Shown piece by piece: positions 13,390 through 25,904 of a stretch of DNA of 64,000 nucleotides (within the stretch, counting starts at the first letter, position 1; the number at the start of each line of letters is the position of its first letter). The stretch is from Ornithodoros turicata (taxonomy: Eukaryota > Arthropoda > Arachnida > Ixodida > Argasidae): NCBI RefSeq assembly GCF_037126465.1, contig NC_088203.1, forward strand, positions 106,044,409 through 106,108,408, given 5' to 3'. Below the pieces are notes generated by a model. The model was not told the DNA's origin. It saw only the letters and a list, made by a program, of their open reading frames with translations, and ran no database searches. The translations under genes and the position numbers were made by a program.

Positions 13390-14730
13390 ACCTGACGCAG
13401 GCTCAGACGTGGCTCTGTGAAAGCATTGGTACACAAATATGGCAGCGATCATTGGTCATTGTCGGAGAACCAGAGTTTGATGCGTCGCAGATTCTTTACG
13501 GTTGGGATCCTTCAAAGCCTCGTAATATAAGAAAGCGACATAGGAACAACGATTACATTGTGTAACAGTAACTCATCCGCTGATTCTACACTGCTGGACA
13601 AAATTTTCGCAATCAACGTTGCTTTTTTATGGCGCGCACAAATCAAGGTGAGCCTGAATCTTGCGATGCACGAACCTATCATTATCAACTCCCACGTTGG
13701 GCCCATTCCCTTAGACGATCATCGGGACGATTTTGCGGAAGCGCTCGTGCAGCCCAGCTATGTTTGGGAACATCTTTTTGCTTCTCATGCTTTTCTCTCT
13801 TCCCGGACTTATATGAGAGACACACCCCCATTATATCCGTGAACGCCTGGAAGCGAGATTAATTGCCGGTGAGGCCCCGTTTTATAGCCGACATCACGTG
13901 ATGGCTGCCGTGAGCTTTGGTTGGATGTCAGCTCCGAGTCGGGGCAGTGTGACTGTAAAAGGTATAGACTTGACCTTTGTAGGGACTTTGCTGCATCAGT
14001 CCGGTAATAAAGTTTGGGCTGCCAGTATTGAACATATAGAGTAGAGTTACGACTGGCTCTCCGCCTTTGTCCTTTTGATGCATGGGCGGGATTATAAGCT
14101 TCGGATAATAGCGGTCGTTGTAAGCTACTGTGTGCTATGGAGTAAAAGGCAGAAGGTGGAGCAGAAGAAGATATCCTCCCAGTGCGGAACCCCGTGCTCC
14201 AAGTTTTCGTGGTGACCGTGAAAATGAACTTCGTCGGTTCTTCAGAAAGTACCAACAAAACACCGAGCTGCCAAAGATACGTTAGGTATTTCCTCCGCTT
14301 CATAAGAGATAGCGCAGGATCGAGCCATGACGTATGATGTGCCTAAAAATCGCGTAAAAATTTTTCAGCTTCCAGATTCGTTTCAATTAATTATGAAGAA
14401 TGATGTAATGCTCTTTCCTATAAATTGTGAATATCCCATTTGCTTCGTCGGTGACACTTTAAAACTTATTGCAGAACAACAACAACAACAACATAGATGA
14501 ATGGATGATGATGATGTGGGATGTTTCCTTGCGTTGGGTTATTGCAGAAGGCCCGTTTAATATACTAGTATAACGATGCAACTGCGTGTTATGCATCGAA
14601 ATTGTGAAAAAACGGAGCAAAATAAATATCGTAACAAAGTTTCTGTTGCTATGAAACTACGAGAACCCGCACCCCCTTTTTCTTTTTTCTTTCCTTCCTT
14701 TTCTTTTTCGATTCTCCACGTTTTTTTTTT
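13390..14730. other. No supported gene
   Basis: A 164-codon minus-strand frame (13809-14303) and a 94-codon plus frame (13558-13842) overlap here, but neither has a recognisable domain or splice context. A short (CAA)n run lies near 14474. Confidence 0.5.
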
Positions 14731-14736
14731 TTTCGG

Positions 14737-14812
14737 AATAGCAAGCCGGCTCTTTGCCTGGCTAACCTTTCCTTTCTTTTTTTTTTCTTAATAAACATAT
14801 CCCCCCTCCCCC
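14737..14812 (+). repeat. Copy of the AATAAACATA 3'-end repeat
   Basis: GGAATAGCAAGCCGGCTC, TTTGCCTGGCTAACC, a T-run, TTAATAAACATA and a C-run: nearly identical to 8-80. Confidence 0.7.
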
Positions 14813-14814
14813 CG

Positions 14815-16407
14815 CACACACACGAGGCTTAGCTTTTTTCGCGGTGTGGCACTACTTCATCTTGAACAGCCCTGTCAGCTACCTGTTGGTTACGAAAAAC
14901 TCACGGGGAAACTTCCGAGAACACCCTCTCCCTTGCCTTACGTGACATCGCAGCGCAGTAACGAAAATAACCAAGTGTTGCCAAAGAGCTCTTTTATGGA
15001 GCTGCCCAGAGGCGCCCAAGGAACAATAATCTATCGTACCTTGTCCACGGACCGATTAATAACGACGTAAACGACATAAAACCACGAATTATAACTATTA
15101 TTAAGTGGTATCTTTGAGTGGCAAACTGCTTCCGGGGGTATACGCAACACATCACGCGGGTATGATTACTCCGACACCGTATTCTCGTGACTTTTTTTTT
15201 GAGACAGACATATAGGCAGTGGTCCACTAAATGTCGTGTTCGCATTGCAGTTCTTCATGTATATTGTTTTCTTGACGAGCACGCGGGCGTTAATGATGAT
15301 TTCAGTTTTCTAGCGCAAAATGCACGAAACAATTGTTAGTGGGTGTCCGATGCTATAGTTTAAATCTTAGACGATCGGGCTAAAAAGGGGACAGAAGGAA
15401 ATAATCCGCAAATATACAACGAAAGAAACGAAAGAAGAAGGCTGTGTAAAGTGCTAAAAGCAGTCGATAGAACGGGCGTAGATAGGTTACGTTACAAGTT
15501 ACACAAAATATTAAGTTAGACAGCGCAACGACACTTTCGTAAGATGTTTGTATTTTATCTCGCTGTGTACTCGCTCGAGTGTCTACTCAATTTTCTGCCG
15601 TTACTGTGTCATGCTGAATCACGGACTTCTTGAGCTCTGTAGCTCTTACGTTTCACCCTCAGCTATGTCTCCTAGCTGTTTACCCGCCTCAAAGCTTCGA
15701 TCTTATAACGGACGCCATTAATAAAAGCACGAGAAAGTAGCGGCTAAAATTTGAAGCCCCAAGAATATGTGCTAAACTAAACCGCCATCCGTATAGAACC
15801 ACCTCGGGCGCTGGGGGCAGCACGGAACGTGTTTTGCCCCTCTTCAATGCTTGCCTCTCGTATACGACGGAAGAGGTCAGGGACCGCGTGATGCCAAAAA
15901 TGGCGTCTTCTCCGCAGTGGGTTTTCGCGGCCCGATGAGGCATGACATTGTTTCGCGACACATCGCGTCACTTGACGATCTCCTGACAAACGGTCTGTCG
16001 TGTCAAGAAGGAGTTTTTTTTTTTTTTTTTGTATTAACAACACGCGCCAGGAATTACGGGGGATCCTTTTTTAGGTTTGCTACTTTCAAGTTCCTTTTCA
16101 AGTGACGTACGTATCGCTGATACAAACTTGTGTCGAGCCGGCGGATAATGTTGCGATCTCAGTGGCAGTACTCTGACATAAATGCGCCAAACACGGACAA
16201 AGGTATAGTATATCACGGTCCAAACTGCTCATGAAAATTTCAGCCGTCAGCATTGCCGCATTGAAATGTTAGTCGAGGAAACCCCAATATTTTCAACCTG
16301 ATTATTCGTCAGGAACTCAGGATTATACCCATGAGCGGTCGTCGGATGGCGACGATGACAAATCGCGGATAGGTATATCCTCGTACTACCACCCTCTCAT
16401 CTCTAGC
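14815..16407. other. No supported gene
   Basis: Non-coding; no repeat family recognised apart from homopolymer tracts. Confidence 0.5.
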
Positions 16408-16422
16408 TTTATTTTATGTACC

Positions 16423-16726
16423 AGCGGCATGGCCGAGTGGGCTAAGGCGTCCGCTCGTTGGTGGTAACCAAGGTCGTGCTGAAGACTGGGAGGTGGTGGG
16501 TTCGAATCCTACCACCGGCTGTGCTGTCTGAGGTTTTCCCTGGGTTTTCCGAAGACTTTCCAGACGAATGTCGGCACAGTTCCCCCTGAAGTCGGCCCAG
16601 GACGCATACTAATCCCCCTGTCCCCCACTCCTTCCTGCTGTCCTCTCTCCGTCTGTCCACATCTGTACGCCGCTCATAGCCACAGTTGCTTCGCGGCGCT
16701 AACACGCAATCAAAAAAAAAAAAAAA
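16423..16726 (+). mobile_element. Full-length tRNA-derived SINE (Ruka-like)
   Basis: The head carries a tRNA-Ser/Leu-like A box (TGGCCGAGTGGGCTAAGG) and B box (GGTTCGAATCC), the internal RNA polymerase III promoter. The body runs TGCTGTCTGAGGTTTTCC to GCTTCGCGGCGCTAACA and an A-tail. It is flanked by a 15-base target duplication, TTTATTTTATGTACC at 16408-16422 and TTTATTTTATGTGCC at 16727-16741, so the insertion is fairly young and was mobilised by a LINE. It matches my recollection of the tick Ruka SINE (serine-tRNA derived); the name is from memory, not a search. Confidence 0.88.
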
Positions 16727-16744
16727 TTTATTTTATGTGCCCAC

Positions 16745-19700
16745 GAGCAGCATTACGCCTTGATAACGATGAACAGAGAGAACTGACAATTAAGGCGGAC
16801 TCATGCGCTCTAGATAACGTTCGCTTCCGGAGAGCGTTGGCTGCACCTTCGCAAAATTTTTTTGTTCCCTTTGCTTTCCTCACGCGATTTTAGGAAGTAA
16901 TGTAATCGACGCCAGCGTACAGAACATGTTAGCGAACGACAAAGCCATTATTTTCATTCGCAGGGATCTGGAAAACTGCAGTACGTTTGTCGAATTTGTT
17001 GATTGCAATCAATTACCCGACTGTTACTGTAGGGAAATGACATCATTTTGGCGCAAATATACGGGGCGGGCGTAGCGAGAGAAGCGATTTTGTTGCATCT
17101 CCCATAGACTCCCATGTATTGAAAATATGACCTACTTTAATTCGCCAAAAATCAGTAAATCGCGTCAGGCCTTCAAAAATACGTCATTCCCTAGATAAAC
17201 TCGAAAGGAACTCGCTTGTACCTGTTTCGTGTAGATATTTAGCGATGTTTACGAGAACCCTGCGAACAAAAATTCCCCATAGACTTCTTAAGAAGTGATT
17301 CCGCCTTTACTAAAGAGTTATGCGTAAAAGGTACAAACGTTAGGATCGAAAGAATCCAATACACCCTAACTATAGCCTTTCGGTCATTACACCGAACAAC
17401 TCTCATTACTCTCATCCACGTACCTTCGCAACCTTTCGGGAACACCATTCATGTAATCGTTAATGTGTTCCTGCACAGGATGCTGTAGCAGCTCTCAATC
17501 ACTTTGTTTTGTGTGTAGTATCATGCCATTCGCATCAAAGAAGTGACTCTAGTCCCTGAAGAGGGACACACACATTTTTTTTTTTTTTGTGATGATGCAC
17601 AATAGTAGCGAGCTCGGAGGGCAGTTGACGATGATGGTACTCAAACCCAAACCCAGTCTCTCAACACTTAAAAACAACAACAACCAGTCTCCCATCGCCG
17701 GTCAGGTGTGCTATTAATGGGTACATTACGCCGAAATTGCGCGCTCGTCAACGTGCCAAGTTCTCGTTCACAAAGACACGGATACACAATTCACTTTGGC
17801 CCATTCTCTCTCATTCTGAGGTTGTGTGTTCGAGTCCCGCACCGGCACTCGCCGTCTTTCATAGCCTCTGTAATTTACGTTACCGGCTGTAACATGCATT
17901 GCCGCCTTACAATCCGGAAGGTGCGGTGAATGCGTGCTACTAAAGCCCACCTTCCTTCGGGAAACACCCAGGACGACACGAATTTCATCACGGGCAAAGT
18001 ATGGCCATGGATCTCGGTATGCGTGTGCGTTACACAGACACGGCGTCCCTGCTGTCGTGAAAGTGACGATCACGCAATGCATGCTGGCCACCGTGGGAGT
18101 TTCCGCAGATCCATCATGTGGTGCACGCATCGCCATGCATGTCTTCTTCCTATATGCGCGCGGTGACCTTTACGAAGAAACGGAAAGATGGGCCAAGGAT
18201 GGGGTGCCATGTCTCTAGAACACGGAGAGGTGGGAAAATATGACAATTGTTGCTGCGAGACAAATATGATGATGAGCTATGTTTTACCAACCTAAGGGTT
18301 ACTTAACGTGTCGAAGCAACTTGCGATTCCAAAGTTTCCTTGAGACTGAGGGGAGAAGACTCTCTTGGTCTCAAGGAAAAGGTTCTACACCAGCATGCTT
18401 GCACCCTTCTTTTATGTTCAATGCTAACCAAGTTGCTGGCTCCGAACCTGTACACGTTGCCAACAAAAGCTCACGTGTCTGCCGTGCTACAATGACCCGA
18501 CGCTTATTACTCGCAAGGTGGCGAGCATAGCGGAAAACGTCAAGTGCTCGAGGTTGCTTAGGCAAGTCTTTCATCTAAGGACGATGAATGCGGGGGTGCT
18601 GTGGTGGGCTCAGGTGGGCAAAACTGTTGGTAGTGCCTCATAACCAAAGTTGCTTCGCTACGTAAGACCCCGGAAAATTACGAAATATGCATTAATGAAA
18701 CTTAGCGGTATCTGCAAACAATGGCCGTGGGATGCGCATATAGCGTTAATTGTATTACGCACGTGATTTCTACGAAGTTATCTTTCGCCCAGAATCCACG
18801 CACTGTTTCCGAGGTGTCAAACTTACTCGTTAAAGCAGATCAAAAAAAAAAAAAAAAATACCGCGAAAAACCCACTCTATAAATGGACTGATTGTGCAAC
18901 AAACAACGTGGCAAGAATGATGATCGCAGCGAGACGTCTCTCAAACTCCTTCAGAAAGTGAATGAACGACGTATATAGCAACAGTGACAAATGAGAGGCT
19001 CATTTTTGGGGAGCTTTTTCGTAAATTAAATCGCTCCTATCGCTCGATGAATGCGCGTGAAGGATCTCGAGGCAGAATGGCAACATGTTCCCTCGCTTTT
19101 CAATAAAATATGCGTCGTTTGACTTTGCGTCGGCCGAGTTAAAACAACAAAAGTAATCCACGCGTAAGCGGCTGAGCTGACCCTATACACACGCTATCAG
19201 CGACTCGCTTTGACTTATTCATTCACGTATTCTACGCAACGCCCTGATAGTAATCAAGCACATTCCTAGAATATGGGCGTTTTCTCCACCATTTGTCTCC
19301 TTTCTAAGCTCCGACCTCTTTGCTATTTCCCGCAGCGTTGGAGATGAAAACAACGAAAAAAAAAATTTTAAAACATCCCAACTGCTTGTTGCGGCGCCGA
19401 TGACGTGCGTTTGCTTTGGCCGTTTTGGCGCGCGTCGACGGTGGTTCGCTGGAGAGTCGCTAGGACGCGACGCGAAGCGAATGGGAAGGCTGCGTTACCT
19501 TTGGTACCATCGTCCGCCCTCTGTTGGGATAATATGAAAAATCGCCGAAATCACAGCGGACAGTACCCCGTATGTAACTCCACTCGGGTCTAACACACAC
19601 ACACACACACAAATAGAGATATGATGATGAGATGGGGCTGATGCCGGCCAGCAGGCTGGGCGCTGCCCCAGTGCCACTTGTACGTGATGAGAGATGATGA

Positions 19701-22700
19701 TGGATATGATAAGGGGTCCGGTAATCAAAGCAGGGTGGAGAGGCCTGTTGATGACAAGAAGTCCGGGTCTAAGGAACTTGTACAACTCCACGATGTTGCT
19801 GTCCCAGCTCCAAACGTTTTTAAAAAAAAAAGTGCCTATATTGATGCACAAATGTCGTGTGCTCGGACGTAACATAGGTGTAGATGAGTCGAGAGAAGGA
19901 CAAACACGACACGAGCCTCACAACGGCGGCAATCGGAGGTTGTGGGTTCGTATCCCACTGCTGGTGCCTTTTCTTCAACTGCCATATTATTATTTAAGTG
20001 TGGCCAGAGTGTCGCCACCGCACTAATTTATCGACTCATACGCATTAAGGTAACGCGAGCGCGGCGCAAAAAAATCTAGGAAAGAAAATGAAAAGAGCAA
20101 ATTCCCGACTGCCGTACAAAATGCACGAACAACTAGAAGAAATGTATGTATACGCTGCTGACACGATGGCCCGCGTCATTCCACACACCGCGTGACTGGT
20201 GATTTAATATTCTCCCCTGCCACAGCGAACGCCCCCTACAAGGATCAACTGTGAACCAGCAGGCACACAAAAGCTCAGGAAAGATGAGCACCACACCCAC
20301 TCCTGTACAAAAAACCCCCCCTTTGGAAGCCCCATTGACAGGGACAACGCCCACCGTGTCATCCAAGGTTGCAGATATCACTTTCGTAGCTTTTCTCGTA
20401 GTCCACTCAATTTGCCGACCACTTTTCTGGTTGCCTATCGTGCTCGCGTCTCGCAATATGTCTGGGGGGGTCGAACGAAGCACGTGATAGTTGTCGAGTT
20501 AATATGAGCCATTTTTAAATATTGTACCACATCTGCGTTACGCATATAGGAAAAAAATGCTTTTTGTGACAGATTCAGTGCTAAAAATGTCACTGTCTCT
20601 TTGCAACGTCACGAATGTCGAACGAGAAAGACGCGTCAATGCGACTTACAAATTAAATGAATCCCCCAGACAGACCCATGGAAACGCATACCAGGACATT
20701 GGAGCACCGTCTGTCCGCTTTACTTCCGCCTGCCGACCCAAGCTTATCACAGAGGACGTCAGCTGTCATTTTGCCGGATGCATTGGATGGCTGCAGCTGA
20801 CCGTGAACTTGCGTTTGACACAACTATACATACATCAATGTCTGAGCGTTCAATAATAAATGATGCTGAATCTGATAGATTGCTCTGGTGGTGTACTCGA
20901 TCACGTTTTATCTGATCAACAATGGTAATGAGTGACGATAGGCGAGGAAATTCGGATTGTAACAATAATAACATGTGGGCGTCGCTAGGTGACTCTGATC
21001 ATGAGCAATATTCATGCTTGTCCACACACTGGTCTCAAATCTCAGCTTGCTACATTCTATAACAGACCACGACATGCGTAAGCAAGTAGCAACCTAGGGA
21101 TTAGTAATATGGTATCTCGATGTACAATGCTGTACGTGGAGTCGATAGCGGGGCTGTTCATTTAATTTTGATTCGTATTTAAAAAAACGTATTTCAATAA
21201 ATGTGTGACATGTCTTCAAACCATATTGGCAGGTTGAGAATGTTGGAAGTTTTGCATGCTTGGGAAATGTACAAGTTGTTTATGACAGCGTTATTTGCTT
21301 TTTCTTTTATAGGTGATATCGTCCTGTGAGCCGAAGCAAGGCTATGAGCTGGTGAGTGGCGCTGCAGTTCTGCTCTGATTGATTCATTAATTTGATATAA
21401 AGAAGAAAACATGAAAATGTTAGTCCTGACGTTAATAGTACCTGCTCGCGTAAATGTGGAAGAATCGTTGCCTTTCAGTGGGACTTGCGTGGTGGAACAT
21501 CAAATTGCGCAATACTAAGTGGTGTACGATTATTATTATTATTATTTTACATTTGGGAAATTTGGCGCGTTCTTAGAGGGGACGGAATTATTTTGTAGAT
21601 GTGTGTTGGAACAATATTTTACCGCGTCTTTCTTCCTTCTTTTTTGATCTTATGTGTGTGGTGTCTATTCAGCTGGCCATTTATCCAAATGAAAGGGTCA
21701 CGTCAACGTACGCTATCATCGCCCGTGCGTACGTAACGGATAGCGTTGGTGCTACCGCGCACGCACAAAGCATAACGAGAACTTCGCTCATTGCGCAGAA
21801 GCACCACACCATCCCTTAAGTAACGCAAAGGCGATATCGCACGATGTACTAAAACTCACTAATATTTTTTTTTTGTTAAAAAAGAGTTGTGGAAAATTTT
21901 ATCGTTCTTTGCAGTCTTTAATACGTTCCCAGGTGTGTGTGGAGGAACGATAACATCTGGCTTTATTTTATGGATTTGACGCGAGACATGCTCTGTCGAT
22001 GACATAAGATACGATGAGACGTCAATTAAGCTCTCCTTTTGTACTTTTAGCAAAATTTGCAACATCATGTGGGTGAGATCCGCTTATACTTATGATTTGT
22101 TACATTGGGAAGTTATGGAGTGATTATCCGAATTTGTACTCCTCGTATAGTCACGTTCCCAGAGTCTTATATCAAGTAAATGCATGTAATTACTTCTTAT
22201 AGTAGGCATGTTCATGCTATTCAGGGTTCAAGAAAGCAATGGAGGTATAATTCCAGTTTCGCAACACGTGACCAGCGACAAATACGAAATGTGGGTGGTG
22301 AAAAATTCGTCGGACGGCGTGTTATGAGGGTATATATCGGTAATTATAGGATCTCTGTACTATACATTTGTAACGGAAATGCTTGTCCGCTACCAACTAA
22401 AAAAAAAAGAAAAAAGTAGCGCGATTACTGCTCCGTCTACCGAAAAAAAAAAAGTGAAGATAAACATAAACGCCGTTACGTGCAACACTGATCCAACTTG
22501 ATATCATAATCACCGACGCTCGGCAAATGTTACGTTAAATACGCTTCTTCGTCAGGTCGACAACCAGCTTTACTTTACAACGTAGATTTACTTTGGGACA
22601 CGGTGTTGTGAGAATTCCCGACATCATTTTTTTATCGCTACGTGCGGAAGAACAGGCTGTCCTTTCTTTCTTGTTGACTTTATCCTGCGCTTGTCTCGAA

Positions 22701-23110
22701 AGCAAACTTGAAGCAAGTTCCCATCTATCCCGTCGCCGATAACGACGTTTCGGTATGGTGCGTGATATCGACGTCGATGTTCCTGCCTGACCGCAACGGC
22801 GGTACATCGAGCTTGCTTTCCCATATCTAACAAGTTGCGTGTCGTACTCTGCGGTACAAAATAAAATGTCTACTTGAGGCGCCATATTTATCTTTTATTT
22901 ATAAGCGACGGTGTTGCCGCCATCTGGATTCTATCGGGGGAAAACGGGATCGCTGTCAATCATTTTGGCAGACGCTGGACGGCGTGCAATTTTTATTCCC
23001 CTTCTTCTTGCATTCTAGCTACGCACCAGTAAATATACTTCAAGTTATACTGTCTGTGTGTCTTACTTATAATATACTATGAATCTCTATTCTCTGGACA
23101 CATTTTGTGG
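16745..23110. other. No supported gene; scattered SINE-like T-arms
   Basis: Mostly unrecognised non-coding sequence. Holds a second tRNA-like SINE fragment (19929-20010), a B-box-like GTGTTCGAGTCCC at about 17827, a (CA)n run near 19591 and A-runs. Minus frames of about 116 codons at 20133-20483 and 22535-22885 have no recognised domain. Confidence 0.5.
19929..20010 (+). repeat. Second tRNA-derived SINE family, fragment
   Basis: Contains a perfect T-arm hairpin, GTGGGTTCGTATCCCAC, followed by CTTTTC, ACTGCCATATT. The copy at 36307-36412 has the same order of T-arm and ACTGCCATATT tail, which defines a SINE family distinct from Ruka. Confidence 0.6.
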
Positions 23111-23116
23111 AGCGTA

Positions 23117-23365
23117 CACTCTTAAAAATTAACTTCACCACATAGCACGCTCCTAGCCAACTATCACCTCGAATGATGTCGTTATCAGCCCTGATTTGTT
23201 GAAAACGGGAGGTGTACGCCTTTTTTGTGACACTTATGCTGTTCATAATTGTCACAAAAGAGGCGTACGCCTCCCGTTTTCAACAAATCAGGGCAGATAA
23301 CGATATCATTCGAGACGATGGCTGGCTAGCAGCGTGCTATGCGGTGAAGTTCATTTTTAAGAGTG
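23117..23365. mobile_element. Palindromic TA-flanked MITE (type A)
   Basis: Arms of about 110 bases are near-exact reverse complements, starting CACTCTTAAAAATTAAC and ending at GAGTG, with a short central spacer GACACTTATGCTGTTC. TA dinucleotides flank both ends (23115-23116, 23366-23367), indicating a Tc1/mariner-type mobiliser. No coding capacity; a transcript would fold into one long hairpin. Confidence 0.9.
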
Positions 23366-24660
23366 TAGGGTTTAATCCACGAGAAAGACAGTTCATTTTT
23401 TTTGTTCGTCAGGAACTCTTTGATAAAGCTAGATGATTTTCTTCTCATTCCTGCTGGGATATAAGTTTGCGTGTAACTTGCACAACAACAACAAATAAGT
23501 GGTGATACACGCAATGCATACTTGCCACGGAATTTCTGCACATATGCAAGTACGCGACGTGTTCCAGAACCCTCGTGGGCTTTCTTTCACATAGAGAAAG
23601 TTGCTAGCTATTGGCGTCTTTACAGCTTGCGTTGCTGATGATGATGAGAAACGAAACGTAATGGGGCCGCGACAAAGTGGCAATCCTGGTGCTCGTACTT
23701 TGTAAAAACTAGTGGTCAGGCTGGAACGAGCACCTGTATATCTGCTACAGAGCAACAAAAATCTGGCTCCAACAGCCGAGGGACGGAGCAAAAAATGGTC
23801 AGCCGGGTTTCTTCAGAGACCACTCGAAGTGTACACTCGTAATAGACGACTTCAGAAACCAGCATAGCGCCGCTTTGAACTATGGGAACTTGCTGGCGAT
23901 GAAGGAGGAGAAGGTCTCCAAACTGTTCCGGTTCTTCCTCTCTCGGCTCATTGTCCACGAGCTGTCAAGGTTAGCGAAAACGAAACGGGAAGGACAGTTT
24001 ATTCCAGTAATCTCCGAGGATGCAACGCGTACGAAAGGAGCACTGGGATTTTCTGAAATCGCCGCTCTCAGATTCCGGCTTCGCGTGGCCGTATGTCAGC
24101 CAATCAAAGCCAGTGAACCACCACCACCATCTCGGGGAATCTTGAATTGTTGGGGAATTTCGATACGACTGGAAACGTCAGGCGGCTGTCAAAAAGCGGG
24201 TGAGGCCAGGGAATGTCGCAGACAAGTGCCATCGCGAAGCGCAGCAAATCGCGAGTGCCGATCAGTGCGGTTGAGCGAGTGACCATTCGGCCAATACGAC
24301 AAGCTCCGAGGCAATAACGGGTATAGTAGGTCAGCTTCACTAATAAGTAAACTTTAACAAAAAAAAAGCAAAAAAAAAAAAAGCACGTGGGTCATAATTG
24401 AGGCAGAGTGCAAGGTCTCCCTCCTGCAGAAAAAACAAACAAACAAAGATTTCACTGCAAGATTTTTTGTTCAGTTATTCAATAATGATCTGTTTTATGA
24501 ATGACCTCTATCAAAACTTAGGAGCAGGCACCAAGTTCCCTGACAGCCAAGTACTTGTACTACCAAGTACTTCCATGTCTGCCAAGTCTTTTACTGTATT
24601 GCACCATAATTTTCTGTCTCTTCGGATCTTCTTCTTCCTTGTTGTTTGTTTGTCTTTGCT

Positions 24661-24737
24661 TTTGGGAGTAGCAAGCCTCCATCATGGCTAACCTTTCCCT
24701 TCCTTTCTTATATAATCTTTAAACACATTCCCCCGTT
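24661..24737 (+). repeat. Diverged copy of the AATAAACATA 3'-end repeat
   Basis: GGGAGTAGCAAGCC, ATGGCTAACCTTTCCC, CTTTCTTATATAATC and ACATTCCCCC align with 8-80. Confidence 0.6.
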
Positions 24738-25689
24738 TAGTTTTGTTCTGTTCAGGGAAATTCGCTCGAAATATTCGGTGAAAACCTGGAAACGTCAGGG
24801 AGTTTATAAACTACAACTTCGTAGACACCCTGCAGAGTGCAGCCCGCTAAGTCGGGGGCTTACATCTTACGGTTCAATGACCCCCTAAGCGTGAAAGGCA
24901 CCCCAAATCAGTGGTCGTGGAATCAACATGGCAACGCGACGAGGTTCGACCACTGTTTCGGGGACCTTACGAATTACATGCAAGCGCTAAACGGTGGACA
25001 ATTATTAATGATGTGTGATGTACTTGATAGAAGAAAAAAAAAAAAAAAAAAGAGAGATGAAACAGCAATTAAACAAAAGGGCACAACACGTCGGTGTAGT
25101 CGGAATGATATCATGGGGAGGCGTCTATTTCACTTCGAAGGGTGCCCCGTAGCCTATTCGCGAGACTCTTGTCGGCTTACTCGGAACATACTTGCATGGA
25201 TGCATGGATACTAACATTACTCTTATAAGGATTATCTTATCTCTAATAATTATATAGGAAGTTCAGATAGTACATTAGAGACGAATGAGTTCCCCGAAGG
25301 ACTTATACAGCCCCAAATGAGGGGCCTCCAGGGAAAGCAATCAACCCGGGATGCGGTTGCCACAGCCAGCTTCTCTCCCATCTTTTCGGTGATGAATGAT
25401 TCCACCGATGAGGTCACCGGCGAGACTCTCGCATTCGTCGTCCCCATCCAATCCAATCCATATTGCCGTGTGCGACTGTATATATAGCAGTAATGCGCGT
25501 TAACATTCCTCGCCACCGCAAGACGCATAAAGGTGCGAGAGAATACCAATACACGAACATTCCCCTTTTACGTCCATTCTTTATTCTTGTTAGCAGCTGT
25601 ATAGCTATGAGCAGTGTGCAGATGGAGCTGAGCAGGAAAGAGAATGAGTTATTACGCCTCCTGGGACTACTTGAGGGGGACGTCGGTCC

Positions 25690-25780
25690 GGAATGTTTCC
25701 GTCGGTGCCAGTTTTCAGCATGGCCGTGGAGCTGCCACCAACGAACGGGTGTTCTATCCACTCGGCCACACGTCGTGTGT
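25690..25780 (-). repeat. Ruka-like SINE head, minus strand
   Basis: Read on the minus strand: GTGGCCGAGTGGATAG (A box), then CCCGTTCGTTGGTGGC and CATGCTGAAAACTGG, which match the head of the copy at 16423. The body is missing or replaced. Confidence 0.7.
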
Positions 25781-25904
25781 TCGAGTGCCCATTGTCCATT
25801 CGTCATTTTCGTCCTTCCTTCAATTTGATTTTTAACTGATTTCCCGTGGCAACCTGGTTCGGAAGAATTTATGTGTGACCCTTTCTGCTTTTCCCGTTAT
25901 TCCG

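Larger units (their letters stand above)
23370..25900. other. No supported gene
   Basis: A 135-codon plus frame (23875-24282) has no recognisable domain. Holds a diverged copy of the AATAAACATA repeat (24661-24737) and a reversed SINE head (25690-25780). Confidence 0.5.

Noticed and set aside
13809..14303. 164-codon minus-strand open frame
   Set aside because: No recognisable domain, no splice context and composition like surrounding non-coding DNA.
16423..16520. Functional tRNA-Ser or tRNA-Leu gene
   Set aside because: The A and B boxes are good, but the acceptor stem does not close and a SINE body, A-tail and target duplication follow.
22535..22885. 116-codon minus-strand frame beginning MAPQVDILFC
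   Set aside because: A second frame is open over the same stretch and neither matches a family I know; a coding exon cannot be excluded but is not supported.
23875..24282. 135-codon plus-strand frame
   Set aside because: No domain recognised; the reverse strand is equally open over part of it.
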